NCBI GenBank assembly: GCA_905221605.1
Contig: CAJNDS010002468.1
Coordinates: 970,001 to 1,034,000 of the forward strand
Reading direction: 5' to 3'
Origin: Symbiodinium natans
Taxonomy: Eukaryota; Sar; Dinophyceae; Suessiales; Symbiodiniaceae
Length of the DNA: 64,000 nt
Positions 1-9,804 of this stretch are shown in pieces; position 1 is the stretch's first letter; each line of letters starts with the position of its first letter. The notes below the pieces were generated by a model, which ran no database searches, was not told the origin of the DNA, and saw nothing but the letters and a program-made list of their open reading frames with translations. A program made the translations under genes and the position numbers.

Positions 1-110
1 CTATAAGGTTTACCCATAAGAGGTCACCTAAACCCTAAACCTTATAAGCCCTATAAACCCTGAACCCTAAGCCCTCTAGCCCCAAATCCTGTCAGAGACA
101 TATGCTTCAG

Positions 111-158
111 GAAGTCTCAACTTGATGATTTCCGGGGGTTCCAAGAACTCAGCAAGCT
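111..158 (+). CDS. Possible short exon, unknown gene
   Basis: A non-telomeric island follows a CTTCAG acceptor. In one frame it reads KSQLDDFRGFQELSKLML before a possible GT donor (CATG|GTTTCT). The next bases (about 178-215) read ELKNPKRRVHR in another frame. The composition is coding-like and the LDDF core resembles a PIP box, but no homologue in the window tests it. It could be an early exon of the gene with exons at 1288-8485. Confidence 0.3.
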
Positions 159-240
159 CATGTTGCATGGTTTCTGAGCTCAAGAATCCCAAGCGGCGAG
201 TCCACAGAGCCTTTTCCGGGCACCTGGAGTCGAATGAAGA

Positions 241-294
241 ATTAGGATTGGGGGTTTAGGGTTTAGGGTTTAGGGTTTAGGGTTTAGGGTTTAA
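241..294 (+). repeat. Interstitial telomeric array (TTTAGGG)n
   Basis: Short perfect run of TTTAGGG. Dozens of similar tracts occur in the window in both orientations, so it does not mark a chromosome end. The 300-1280 stretch holds further degenerate TTTAGGG/CCCTAAA units and one GC-rich island (430-570) whose coding status I cannot decide. Confidence 0.9.
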
Positions 295-1287
295 AGGGCA
301 TTGCCCTGTTCTACGGCCGAACAGGTGGATGGATTTGGGGCTATTCAAGGCTCATGCGTAGTACAGTTTGCAAGAACCCCAAAAATGAGGGCGTAACCAG
401 AACCATGGTACCCTGAGCCCTCTTAGAAGCGCTCATGAACCCCCAAGGGCCGGCTTGCGCTTCCTTTCTGCGGTTGTCTCGCTCAGCACTGGCCTTGAAA
501 GACCCACCGTCCTTGGAGGAGTCTGACAAACATGGCGCCCGTGGAGGCTCCCGCGTTCTGAGATTTGTGGGGTTGTGGGTCTGGTTTTTCAGTTTAAAGG
601 GTTTAGGGTTAGGGTTTAGGCGGTTGGAATCTACACAAGATAGCCCAGAAACCGTCCTTTTAGAATAGGGCCATGGCGCCGTTTCATCGTAAAAGAAGAG
701 TCCCTGGAGCCCAGGCCCTAAGCAGTAAACCCCAAGTCCCAAATCCTAAGTCCTCTGATTCCCTACAACCAGCAAGGCCCTAAAAGCCTGCAAGCCAGAA
801 CCTGTCGGCCGGAGCCCCAAAGTTTTGTGTTTAGGGTTGGGGGTTTAGGGTTTGGCGCTCAAAACCATCAGAGTTTGAGCAACACGACGCCACAAAGCCT
901 AAATCCTGGTGATTCGACCGCCCCACACCCTGAACTCTACACTTCAACCCCAAACCCTCTAATCACACAGGAGCCTGTTCATTTTGCATTCAAGGCAGGA
1001 ACTGTACCTCAATCGTTGGTCCCTTTCCCTCATTTAAGGTTCAATTGGGAGAGTACAGGTTGCACCCTCGGCATACCTGACTAACCTGACGCTGTCCCCT
1101 CCCCCTAATATTAAAAATTAGGGTTTAGGCTTTAGGGTATTAAACCCCCCCCCTAACCCCTAATATTAAACACCCCCCATATATACTAGAATGTCACTGT
1201 CATGAGGGGTATATAATAGTAGGGGGTAGGGGGGGGGGGGGGGATGGATATTCGGGGAAGGGGATTGAGAACCCTAAGCCCGACGGA

Positions 1288-1382
1288 GCAGTGCTGGCCC
1301 CTTCAAAACGCGCACAGGCTGGTAAGAGCTCCCTGACAAAGTACTTCGGGAAGAGCAAAGGCCAAACATCCCTGGACCATTC
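1288..1382 (+). CDS. Exon with PIP-box-like motif
   Basis: One frame is open and reads AVLAPSKRAQAGKSSLTKYFGKSKGQTSLDH. The SSLTKYFGKSK core resembles the hydrophobic-x-x-aromatic-aromatic end of a PCNA-interacting (PIP) box followed by basic residues, although the usual leading Gln is absent. A similar core, RLADFFSKGRG, lies in the exon at 3386. TTTAGGG repeats follow directly, as in the window's proven introns. I infer a disordered region of a replication or repair protein; the exon ends are approximate. Confidence 0.45.
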
Positions 1383-1436
1383 AGGGGTACAGGGGTGTAG
1401 GGTTTAGGGTTTAGGGTTTAGGGTTTAGGGTTTAGG

Positions 1437-1535
1437 GGTGCCCTTTTGCCCTTCTTGGGTTCGAGGTGCCTTTACAAAACGTACCCAAAACACAAGCAGG
1501 TTTTCTTATCTTGACATGGTTGCTGGGCTACCAAG
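1437..1535 (+). mobile_element. Family A introner remnant next to a telomeric tract
   Basis: The internal segment GGTGCCCTTTTGCCCTTCTT, a stretch like TTGGGTTC...AGGT...CCTTTACAAA, and the right end TTGCTGGGCTACCAAG match the introner at 13447-13563. The left terminus is missing and a TTTAGGG tract (about 1397-1436) stands in its place, as if the telomeric array replaced the left end. Confidence 0.55.
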
Positions 1536-1691
1536 CGGGGTCTAGGGCGGTGGTGGTGTGGGGTTCAGGGCTTAAGGATGGGGTAGGGACCCTTGATCTT
1601 ATTCCCCTATAGTTATGTACGCCTGTATATACCTTACTTTGCCCCTATACACCTAAGTCGCCCCGACATCAGCCCTAAGATTACCCTACGT

Positions 1692-1911
1692 GGAAGCCCT
1701 TTGGACTTAGCAAGTAGGGTTAGTAAGGTGGGTAGTGGGGATTATACACTCGTGTTTCTAGTGGATACTAAGCCCAAAGAATCCTAAGTACCTATATGGG
1801 GGTCACTTACCCAAACCATAATAGTAATTCCTATTATAGAAATCCTACTTTCTACTATGCAGGTACTTAGGACCCTTTGGGAAGTAGACTTACTAAGTCA
1901 AAAGAGCTTCC
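1692..1911. mobile_element. Inverted-repeat element H, host of a nested element
   Basis: The left arm GGAAGCCCTTTGGACTTAGC matches the reverse complement of the right arm (GGAAGCTCTTTTGACTTAGT) with few mismatches. The 109-bp element C1 lies inside it. Related arms occur near 55594 and 55693. No coding capacity was seen. Confidence 0.6.
1773..1881 (+). mobile_element. 109-bp MITE-like element, family C copy 1
   Basis: Terminal inverted repeats of about 21 bp (CCCAAAGAATCCTAAGTACC against the complement of the right end). AAG stands on both sides. Length and sequence match copies at 3789 and 8970 almost exactly: one mismatch to copy 2. Near-identity among copies in a decayed background suggests recent spread. 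Confidence 0.85.
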
Positions 1912-2017
1912 AAGTCAGGCCCCTTACAAGGGTTGAGCCCCTTGCAAGGATACTTGGTCGAAGGAGGAGCTCCACAAAGCAAGTCCCGAGATCGAACTCT
2001 CCGCAACACAAATCTGA

Positions 2018-2090
2018 GGTTTAGGGTTTAGGGTTTAGGGTTTAGGGTTTAGGGTTTAGGGTTTAGGGTTTAGGGTTTAGGGTTTAGGCT
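2018..2090 (+). repeat. Telomeric array (TTTAGGG)n
   Basis: About ten uninterrupted TTTAGGG units between unique sequences. Between 1911 and 2480 nothing else is recognisable apart from short CCCTAAA runs near 2350-2450. Confidence 0.95.
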
Positions 2091-2486
2091 GTTGCAAAGC
2101 GACATCCCGACAGGGTTTTCGGGGTTGTGTGTCCGAATCTCGCCTCTTATGCTATTTTGGTTCTCAGCTTTGGAAAGCCCACACACCTGAACCCGACCGT
2201 TTCCCGAAGCCCCGTAAATCCCTATCTCAAGCCCGCAATTCACTACCGGAAACTATAAGTACTCACCAGCACTGCCGCATCAGAATTACTGCAAAGATTT
2301 GGTAAACTGCCCCAAATACCGGTACCCAGTGAACAAGCGCCCTACTATGCTGTGCCCTGAACCCTAAACCTTGCACCTACCCTGTCCACCCTAGCCCGCA
2401 AAGCCTAAACCCTAAGCCCTAAACCCTAAACCCTATACCCTAAACCCTACATGTGTAGGCCTCCATATCAGTAAGCCATGAACCAG

Positions 2487-2573
2487 GTGCCAGCGACGCA
2501 GCGCCAGCTCCCCCGCCGGCCGTGCGCCAACAGCCCCCGGAACAGAAGGTGGGCATTCCCTCGACTGTGGAGA
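2487..2573 (+). CDS. Proline/glutamine-rich exon
   Basis: Follows an ACCAG acceptor and reads ASDAAPAPPPAVRQQPPEQK then VGIPSTVES, a disordered Pro/Gln-rich stretch. It runs into a TTTAGGG array, the usual sign of an intron here. Possibly the same gene as 1288 and 3386. 2575-3360 holds degenerate TTTAGGG/CCCTAAA sequence only. Confidence 0.45.
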
Positions 2574-3385
2574 GTTTAGGGTTTAGGGTTTAGGGTTTAG
2601 GGTTTAGGGTTTAGGGTCTGGGTTTCGGGTTTCAGGTTATGGGTGTAGAAGTTCAGCAGTTTAGGGTTCAGGAGTTCAGGAGTGCATGGCTTGGGAGTTT
2701 AGAAGTTTGGGTTTAGGAGTTAAGGGGTTTAGGGTTTGGGAGTTTAGGTTTTAAGAGTTTAGTGCTAGGAGTGTAGGAGTTTGGGAGTTTCGGGTTTAGG
2801 CTTGAGGATTTAGGGGTTTAGGGGTTGCCATCATTCACAGATCTGCAGAAGTACGTTTCTCCCTGTCAGCTGCCTAAACTTTATGGAACGCTAACCCCCA
2901 AAGACCCTGCACACTGTAATTCTTGCCAGCCCTAAACACTATGAACCTGATAAAACCCATAAAAAGGCCGAGACACCTTAACCCTCAAACTCCTTAAACC
3001 CTGAACCCGAAAACCTAAACCCTGTAGGGTTTCTGAACCCTGCAGGCCCAAAAGGGGCCTACGGAAAACCCTAAACCAAAAAGAAAACGAGCCTGGAAGC
3101 CCCCTCAAACCCTAAGCCCTAGACCTTAAACCCTATAAACCTCACAAGCACTTAAACAGAAAACCCCTGAATTCGTGAAACCCTTAAACCCTCAACCCCG
3201 AAGCCATTAAACCCTTACACCCTAAACACCTAAACCCTATAAACCTCACAAGCACCCAACTCCAAAACCCTAAACCCCCAAAACCCTCAAATCCTTACAT
3301 CCCTCAAACCCTTAATCCCTAAACCCTGAATTCAAGCCCTCAGATCCCCACAGTCCCAACCTCCCACTTCCCGCTGCTTTGCCAG

Positions 3386-3450
3386 GCACCGAACCGCCTT
3401 GCGGACTTCTTCAGCAAGGGCAGAGGCAGGGTGCCGTCATCCCCTTGATA
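3386..3450 (+). CDS. Exon with second PIP-box-like motif
   Basis: After a GCCAG acceptor the frame reads APNRLADFFSKGRGRVPSS. RLADFF matches the L-x-x-F-F core of PIP boxes, with basic residues after it; the consensus Gln is replaced. Together with the 1288 exon this suggests a PCNA-binding tail. The donor is not fixed. Confidence 0.45.
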
Positions 3451-3788
3451 ATTTAGGGTTTAGGGCTCAGGGGGCTTCGAGCTTAGGGTTTAGGGTTTAG
3501 GGTGCTTCGGGGTTTAGGCTTCAGGGCTTAGGATTTAGGGCTTAGGGGGCACACTGACACGACGCATGGCAACATACAAACGCTTAGGAGCTGAGCGGGA
3601 ATGTCGAGCGGGCCACTGCGAGGATCCCTAATTTTCCAGACACCGTCCCACAAAACTTCTGAGCTCAGTTTCTACGTGGACTCCGTCGGATCGCAAAGGT
3701 GTAGAGGATGAATAAAGACGGGCACCCCCAAAACCCTGCGAAGCCCCAAATCCCGAACCCTACACCCCTAAATGCCCTAAGCCCTAAA

Positions 3789-3897
3789 CCCAAAGAATCC
3801 TAAGTACCTATATGGGGGTCACTTACCCAAACCATAATAGTAATTCCTATTATAGAAACCCTACTTTCTACTATGCAGGTACTTAGGACCCTTTGGG
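3789..3897 (+). mobile_element. 109-bp MITE-like element, family C copy 2
   Basis: Same length and orientation as copy 1 and differs from it by one base. AAA on both sides, within decayed CCCTAAA sequence, so it inserted into an existing telomeric-type tract. Confidence 0.85.
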
Positions 3898-4076
3898 AAA
3901 ACCCTTGAGACCCGAAGCCCAAAATGCCTCAATCCCCAGCCGCCCTGGCCTTAAACCCCAAACCCCTATAGACCCGAAAGCATCCTAAAAAGCTCCCTGA
4001 ACCTGCAGACCCGAGCAGGGTCCAGGTGTGAGAGTTGAATTAAACAGGGATTTCTGCTTTGGGGTTTTGGGTTACC

Positions 4077-4147
4077 CTAAACCCTAAACCCTAAACCCTA
4101 AACCCTAAACCCTAAACCCTAAACCCTAAACCCTAAACCCTAAACCC
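4077..4147 (+). repeat. Telomeric array (CCCTAAA)n
   Basis: Ten CCCTAAA units followed at 4150 by TTTAGGG in the opposite orientation, a head-to-head junction at CCATGG. The 4160-4850 stretch has GC-rich islands (4165-4280) and a TTTTGGG-rich run but no exon I can support. Confidence 0.9.
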
Positions 4148-5025
4148 ATGGGGTTTAGGGTTTAGGGCTCCGGCGGAGCCTAACCTCAGGTTCCGGTCGC
4201 GATGGCACTTCCAACAGCGCTCCTTGCCTTGGAGAGAAGCGGGCCATCGCACCTTCTGCCTTCTGAATGCTCTACCTAGAGTTTAGGGTTTAGGGTTTAG
4301 AGTTTAGGGTTTTGGGTTTGGGGTTTTGGGTTTTGGGTTTTGGGTTTAAGGTGGACCCTAAGGCTCTAAGGGCTCTTGTTTCAGGGTTTTTGGGCCCAAA
4401 AACCTTCTTATGTAAGGGTTTTTGGGCTACTGGGCCTTGTAGAAGTGCGTCCTTCATGGACACTTTCGGGGTCAAGACACTTTCGGGGTCAAGCTTAAAT
4501 TAATATGGTATGTTGTCAGTTTCGCGCCTCAATCAATGTCTTGAGGGGTATGTTGATACTCAATGGATTCAGAATCCTAGGGGTATTCTCTTGGAGGGGG
4601 GCCCCTAAACCTTTTACCCTCGACCCTAAACCCTTTAGGGCTACACAGGGTCCACACGATGATGTTCTAGGGTACACGGGCACCTGGGTATATCTGAAGC
4701 CATAAACCTTACTACAAGAGGTTGCTGAGGTTTCCAATAGGGTTTAGGGTAGAGGTTCCAATAGGGTTTAGGGTAGGGTTTAGGGTTTAGGGTTCAAATG
4801 AAACCTAGTCCTTTAATTAGGGTCTGAAAGCAAGACCTGTTCTCTGTGCAGTAACGTTCACGGTTCACTCAGGAATGTCAACCATACTATGATTCCTGCC
4901 TGTTGAAAGCAAGGCCATAAAAGGAACAGTTGCCGTGTTGATGTGTGGTTGCCGAAACTGGAGTTTCTTGGCTTGTGAGACCCAGTCTTCCAGCGCAGCT
5001 TAACAACACACAGAATTATCACCGA

Positions 5026-6891
5026 ATGGTGAGGCAACTGACCAGGAGGGTAAGGCGCTGTCGCCGATGGCGCAGAAGACGAAAGGCAGGGCCAGCAAGC
5101 AATCGGCATCCCTCACCTGGCAAGACAAGGTACGAGGATGATTCGCAAAGTGGATCAGCGTCGGCAAACGACACGCGTGTGCGCTCCTTGCTTGAAGCAG
5201 GTGTCAAGCGGTATGGAGACTGGTATACAGATCTCTTTCGTCTGGAGATGAGCTTGACAAATGGTCGTAACCAAAGTACACGGGAACGCTGCTCATTTGG
5301 CAAATTTGCCGAGGAACTCAGCATGGGTCTTGAGCTTCTCAGGGATCGCCAGATTGTGTTGCTATGTTTTGCGGATTTGCCTGCAGATGAGTTTGGCGAG
5401 GAAGGGTCACGCCTCATTGCTTATCAGGCATCAAGCAGAGAGGGTCCTCAGGTCAGAAGGATGATGATTGAGAGCCATGATATGGAACGCTTTGCCAATT
5501 TGAGCAAGCTGCTTCGCAGGAAGCCCTTGCCGAAGTCAGGCCGCGAGCGGCTGCAGGGCGTAGCCAGTGACTTGGAGCAATCCATCTTGGGTCCTATTGA
5601 TCATGTCATACAGGGCGCCAGTGCGCTCATATTCATTGCCTCAGGTCGATTTGCAGACGTTCCGCTGGGTGCAATATTGTGCCATGGCCAGCCACTCATG
5701 CTAAGACTTCCCACAACCTATGCTGCCTCACTTTCAGACATGAGCAGAATGACGCACAGAGTCCCGGCATTGCGCGATAGCGATTGTATCGTTGCTTCCG
5801 CAACACACACTCAAGCCCAAAATGGCACATTGCCGCCTGTGCCTCTGGCAGGAATTGAGGCAGCAATGCTGCGTGGGATGTTATCTGAGGATTCCACCGT
5901 GGAGAGATCTGGGTGGACATCGCAAGAGATTCCAGTGAGGTGTTTGGCGGAGGCTACTTGCGAGGAGCTCTTAGATTGTGTTCGGGATTATTGCATCGAA
6001 GCTGAGTTACAAAGCACTTGGTTCGAAGAATGCATGGGCACTCCGCCCGAATTGCTGGCACTCTTCCACTATTCAGGACATGTCGATGCTTGCAAGTCCA
6101 GCAGTGACGCACCTGGATTCACAGATGGTGGGGCAGGGGAAGAGCCGGCAAAGCAGCTCCTCCTGACGGATGGCACGGAAGGCTTGAGTGGCATGCTTGG
6201 CGCTTTCAAACAGTACGCCTCGCTGGTGTGCGTCTCGGCTTGCTGTGGTGATGAGCTGTCTGCCCATCAGAGTAGGTATTCCTTGACGGGGGCGACCTGG
6301 GGTCATGAGGACTCCGCTACAGTTGTGTGCTGCACCTGGCCCTTGGAAGACGTGGCAGGCTTGATCATGAGTCGAGACCTTTATACTTACCTGGTGAAGA
6401 GAGAGCCCGACGAAGTGGGACAAGGAGTTGCTGAAGCCCTGCAGTGCGCGACACGAGCGATGACGTTCCGCACGCGCAAGGACCTCGAGGCAGAAGCGAA
6501 GCTCCTGGAGAATGAGCTGCAGTCATGCGGCTCAGAGTCCGAGGGTCACCTTGCCACGCGTGGACTGGCAGCATTGCGAGGCAACACTCAGTGGCTACAA
6601 GCTAGCTCTTCTTCTTCTTCTTCTTCAGATGATGAGACACCGATGCCTGAAGTCTGGAGGGGCAGTGGCGTTGATGAGCCAGGCACCACATCGGTGCACA
6701 ACCGAGTTGGCAACTCCGGCGCCGGACAAGAAGACCGGTTCTACCTTTCCTGCCTCTGGCCATTTCTGTGGGCTGGCTACAGGTGTTATGGCATTCCCTT
6801 GCTGCGTGCCTCACCACATGTGTCGCCAGATGGCTCGGCTGCTGTAAGTTCGGCGTCAGATTCTGAAGCAAGCTCTTTCAATGATGAATGA
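5026..6891 (+). CDS. Intronless CHAT-domain (caspase-like) protein
   Basis: Open frame of 621 codons from the first in-frame ATG (5026) to TGA at 6889; the frame stays open about 27 codons upstream without an ATG, so a spliced 5' exon is possible. The N-terminus is very basic (RRVRRCRRWRRRRK). The C-terminal half has the CHAT layout: FIASGRFADVPLGAI, then FHYSGHVDA with the probable catalytic His352, VCVSACCGD with the probable catalytic Cys406, then TWPLEDVAGLIMSRDLYTYL and an AxxC.ATRAM helix. A Ser8 tract and acidic tail follow. CHAT domains belong to the caspase/separase clan of cysteine peptidases; the substrate is unknown. It has no introns or telomeric repeats, unlike all its neighbours, which suggests a retrocopy or later arrival. 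The family call is firm, the role is not. Confidence 0.85.
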   Translation: MVRQLTRRVRRCRRWRRRRKAGPASNRHPSPGKTRYEDDSQSGSASANDTRVRSLLEAGVKRYGDWYTDLFRLEMSLTNGRNQSTRERCSFGKFAEELSMGLELLRDRQIVLLCFADLPADEFGEEGSRLIAYQASSREGPQVRRMMIESHDMERFANLSKLLRRKPLPKSGRERLQGVASDLEQSILGPIDHVIQGASALIFIASGRFADVPLGAILCHGQPLMLRLPTTYAASLSDMSRMTHRVPALRDSDCIVASATHTQAQNGTLPPVPLAGIEAAMLRGMLSEDSTVERSGWTSQEIPVRCLAEATCEELLDCVRDYCIEAELQSTWFEECMGTPPELLALFHYSGHVDACKSSSDAPGFTDGGAGEEPAKQLLLTDGTEGLSGMLGAFKQYASLVCVSACCGDELSAHQSRYSLTGATWGHEDSATVVCCTWPLEDVAGLIMSRDLYTYLVKREPDEVGQGVAEALQCATRAMTFRTRKDLEAEAKLLENELQSCGSESEGHLATRGLAALRGNTQWLQASSSSSSSSDDETPMPEVWRGSGVDEPGTTSVHNRVGNSGAGQEDRFYLSCLWPFLWAGYRCYGIPLLRASPHVSPDGSAAVSSASDSEASSFNDE

Positions 6892-7440
6892 GAGTTGCAT
6901 GGCGAGGCAAGCCAGCACTGTGGGTGTTGGCCGTTGAAAACTGCCATGTCAAGTAGGCCTTCAGGACAATGGTCAGCGCGTTAGATCCCAGAAGAGTGTG
7001 ATGTACTGTGAAGACAAGGTACCGGGCTAAGCATCATCATAAGGTAAGCACTCTCGAAACCTTTTCTGTAGAATACTCCCTCTACATCCTCACTTCGTGA
7101 TACCCGAGAGGCTTGCACCACCCTGAATGGTGTTGGATCCGAGGCCACTGCAGCGAGCCAAATCGCCCAGGCAGTCAGCCGAGTGGTTTGCCTTAGGGCC
7201 CCGCCTCCCTAAGCCCTATAGCCCTGAACGCAGCGAGCTGCTGTGATGTTCTATGCAAGTATTCTGGGGCACTAGTCTGTAAGTAAGGTGGCAAGTAGTG
7301 CCAAACAGGATAGCAAACACAGGAACTCATCTTTGCATTGCCACTTCCCATGGCATTCAGTTCTCATTGTCTCCGCCCCCGAACCCTGAACTCCAAAACG
7401 AAACCATGAAACTTATCCCAAGACCCATCGTGAGAAAGGT
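6892..7440. other. 3' flank of the CHAT gene, no gene seen
   Basis: Mixed-composition sequence almost free of telomeric units. There is no polyadenylation-like tail or second frame of note. TTTAGGG/CCCTAAA sequence resumes at about 7445. Confidence 0.5.
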
Positions 7441-7787
7441 GCGGTTTAGGGTTTAGAGTTTAGGGCGCAGGGTCAGGTTACCCGAAGCTGTCGAGCCCCC
7501 AACACCCCAAAACCCCTAAACTTCCTAAATGACCCCTTCCGACCCTAAGATTCAACACCCTTGTAAGTGCCAACAACCCTGAACCCCTTAAAGCCTGAAC
7601 CCCTTAAGCCTGGCGAATTTGCCTCTCACACCCAAACACCCAAACCCCCACCAAACCTCCAAACCCCACACTCCCCTACAGCCCAAAACCTAAGACACCA
7701 ATTCCCTAAACCCTAAACCCTAAACTCCCCAAAACCGAAGCCTCGAAAGCCTTCAGCCCAACCCCTGAACTTCAGCATCTCCTCAAG

Positions 7788-7853
7788 GCCACCACAGCTG
7801 CGCCAAAGCCGCCAGTTGCAGAACAGGCCAGAAGCGAGCCTTCCCTGAAGCTG
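7788..7853 (+). CDS. Ala/Pro-rich exon
   Basis: After a CTCAAG acceptor the frame reads ATTAAPKPPVAEQARSEPSL then KLL and meets TAG inside the first telomeric unit, so the donor probably precedes it. It resembles the disordered exon at 2487 and lies just upstream of the UBM-like exons. Confidence 0.45.
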
Positions 7854-7869
7854 CTTTAGGGCTTAGGGT

Positions 7870-8050
7870 TTAGGACCCTAAACCCCTTAAACCCTAAACC
7901 CCTAGACCCCTAAACCCTAAACACTAACCCCTAAACCCTAAACCCCTAACCCTAAACCCTAAACCCTCAACCCTAAACCCCAAACCCCAAACCCTAAACC
8001 CTAAACCCTGAACCCTGAACCCTGAGCCCTGAGCCCTGAGCCCTTGAACA
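7870..8050 (+). repeat. Degenerate CCCTAAA array
   Basis: CCCTAAA with blocks of variants (CCCTGAA, CCCTGAG). It ends at the AACAG acceptor of the 8052 exon and forms the intron's 3' half. Confidence 0.85.
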
Positions 8051-8051
8051 G

Positions 8052-8102
8052 GCCATGGTGGTGGATGAGAAGGTGCTGGCGGAGCTTCCGCCCCAACTTC
8101 AG
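8052..8102 (+). CDS. UBM-like exon, 5' part
   Basis: After an AACAG acceptor the frame reads AMVVDEKVLAELPPQLQ. Joined to the exon at 8403 it continues EIRREMRLTKRP. The pattern V-D-x-x-V-L-x-x-L-P-x-x-L-Q-x-E-I matches the ubiquitin-binding motif (UBM) of Rev1 and Pol iota type Y-family polymerases, built around Leu-Pro. With the PIP-like exons upstream I infer a translesion-synthesis or similar repair factor; no polymerase catalytic exon is in the window, so the gene name is left blank. Confidence 0.6.
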
Positions 8103-8402
8103 GAGGTCCCCTGGGGTTTATGGTTTAGGGTTTAGGGTTTAGGGTTTAGGGTTTAGGGTCTCGGGTCTCGGGTTTAGGGTGTAGGGTTTAGGGTTTAGGC
8201 TGGAACCTTGGCTAAGGGTTGCGGGTTGGGGTTTATAAACCCTGCACCGCCAACGCTGAGCTATCCTTCGCCCTAAACCACATTGTTCTTAGAGTTCAGG
8301 GTTCGACCTAAACCCTAAACCCTAAACCCTAAACCCTAATCCCTAATCCCTACTCCCTAAACCCTCAACCCTACCCTAAACCCAAAAGTGTGTCGATGTC
8401 AG
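8103..8402 (+). other. GA-AG intron with telomeric repeats in both orientations
   Basis: Begins GAGG after CTTCAG and ends ATGTCAG before GAGATTCGC, so GAGG/GAGA repeats at the two junctions and removal restores the UBM frame. Inside are a TTTAGGG run (8115-8205) and a CCCTAAA run (8305-8385), facing each other. Confidence 0.65.
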
Positions 8403-8480
8403 GAGATTCGCCGCGAGATGCGCCTAACCAAGCGGCCGGGCGCCGCCCTCCCCGCCACCGATGCGGCTCGGTACAGAGCA
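8403..8480 (+). CDS. UBM-like exon, 3' part
   Basis: Reads EIRREMRLTKRPGAALPATD then AARYRACQ before a possible GT donor (CATGTCAG|GTTTGC). It completes the helix after the Leu-Pro of the UBM. Read through, the frame stops at a TGA near 8524, so this may be the terminal exon. Confidence 0.55.
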
Positions 8481-8540
8481 TGTCAGGTTTGCCTGAGCTG
8501 GTTCTTCGTAGGGAATGAGGAATGAGGAACCTTATATCAC

Positions 8541-8585
8541 CCATATATATATATATATGTATGTATGTATATATATATATATATA
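8541..8585. repeat. TA-rich microsatellite
   Basis: TATATATATG/ATATATAT run with near-palindromic structure. Similar tracts lie near 18480, 20395, 22985, 52000, 59225 and 61195. Confidence 0.9.
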
Positions 8586-8871
8586 ATATCGCTCTGTTTA
8601 AGTGATGAACCACTAGGGGCACAGGGTTCAGGGTTAAAGATTTCCAGGGTTGAAAAGGCTTAGCAGTTTAGAGCATGTGCTATTCACAGACTTACGGGGT
8701 TTACAGGGTTTAGACAGTTGAGGCCGTGGGGTTTGCCAGTAAGCCCCGGTGAACGCCCAAAAGCCCCTACAACTAGGCTAAATTACCTTATTGAGCCTTA
8801 TACACCCTAAACCCTAAACTCTAAAGCCACACCCTGACCCTAAACCCCAAACTCTAAAGCCAAACTCCGCG

Positions 8872-8931
8872 ATGTCGATCCAGGTCGCCGCGAAGCGATG
8901 TCGGCCGGAGGTTGTCGAGATTGACGCATAG
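8872..8931 (+). CDS. Small conserved exon, left end of segment A
   Basis: ATG then SIQVAAKRCRPEVVEIDA and TAG. Segment B has the paralogue at 24804-24860 (WSQVAAKQSQPEVAEIDA, TAG) and both continue GGCCAAAAAG. Mostly conservative changes support coding. GCATAG could also be read as a GC donor, so the stop is uncertain. This is the leftmost homology between the segments. Confidence 0.5.
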   Translation: MSIQVAAKRCRPEVVEIDA

Positions 8932-8969
8932 GGGGCCAAAAAGCTTCTCCTGATAGGTCTACAGGGTTT

Positions 8970-9078
8970 CCCAAAGGGTCCTAAGTACCTGCATAGTAGA
9001 AAGTAGGGTTTCTATAATGGGAATTACTATTATGGTTTGGGTAAGTGACCCCCATATAGGTACTTAGGATTCTTTGGG
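8970..9078 (-). mobile_element. 109-bp MITE-like element, family C copy 3
   Basis: Reverse-oriented copy, same 109-bp length, one mismatch to copy 2, TTT on both sides, the right one being the start of TTTAGGG. Absent from the matching place in segment B. Confidence 0.85.
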
Positions 9079-9560
9079 TTTAGGGTCGGAGTTGCTTCTT
9101 GGGGTCAGAGTTGGGCAATTGCGGAAACCCCGAGGAAGGGATACTGGCTTTACCTAGGCCCCTTCGGAAGAGTTTAGAGTTCAGGGTTTTAGGGTTTAGC
9201 TAGGGTCTAGGGTTTAGGGTTCTGGTAGACTTACAAACCCGAACTCCTAAAAGCCCAAAACCCTCCTGTCTTCTCTCTCTCTCTCTCTCCCTTAAACCTC
9301 AAGTCTAAGCGAGTTCCCTCCCTCTCCCTCCCCCCAAGACCCGAAACACAAACCCAAAGCCCTTGAAGGTGTGTAAGGTTGGGCTTCGTGGTGTAGTAGG
9401 CTTAGATACAGGGTTTTAGTGTTTAGGGTTTGGGGTTTTGGGGTTTAGAGTGCTTAGGTTTCCAGGGCTTCTGCAATTGACTGCACTTTCCGCAGCAATA
9501 CTGTGCACTTCGTTGACCATCCATCCGTATAAGCATTTCCAAGCTTCTATTGGCAGTTTC

Positions 9561-9632
9561 CCTAAACCCTAAACCCTAAACCCTAAACCCTAAACCCTAA
9601 ACCCTAAACCCTAAACCCTAAACCCTAAACCC
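9561..9632 (+). repeat. Telomeric array (CCCTAAA)n
   Basis: Ten units, ending at a unique island (CGTGCGCGCTCACCGTCTGC) that matches 25663-25690 in segment B, where no array is present. Confidence 0.95.
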
Positions 9633-9804
9633 GTGCGCGCTCACCGTCTGCTCCCGCTGAGTGACCGACAGATGTCGGGGGAATTCGGTTCCCTGCATTG
9701 GCCCCTTCAGGGGCTTTGCTTAGGGTTTAGGGTTTACGGTTTAGGGTTTAGGGTTTAGGGTCGGAACCTCATCCCAAAACCCGCACAGCCCGCTTAGCTC
9801 CTGT

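Noticed and set aside
5019-5417. Minus-strand frame of 132 codons opposite the CHAT gene
   Set aside because: Shadow of the + strand gene; no motif and no independent codon signal.
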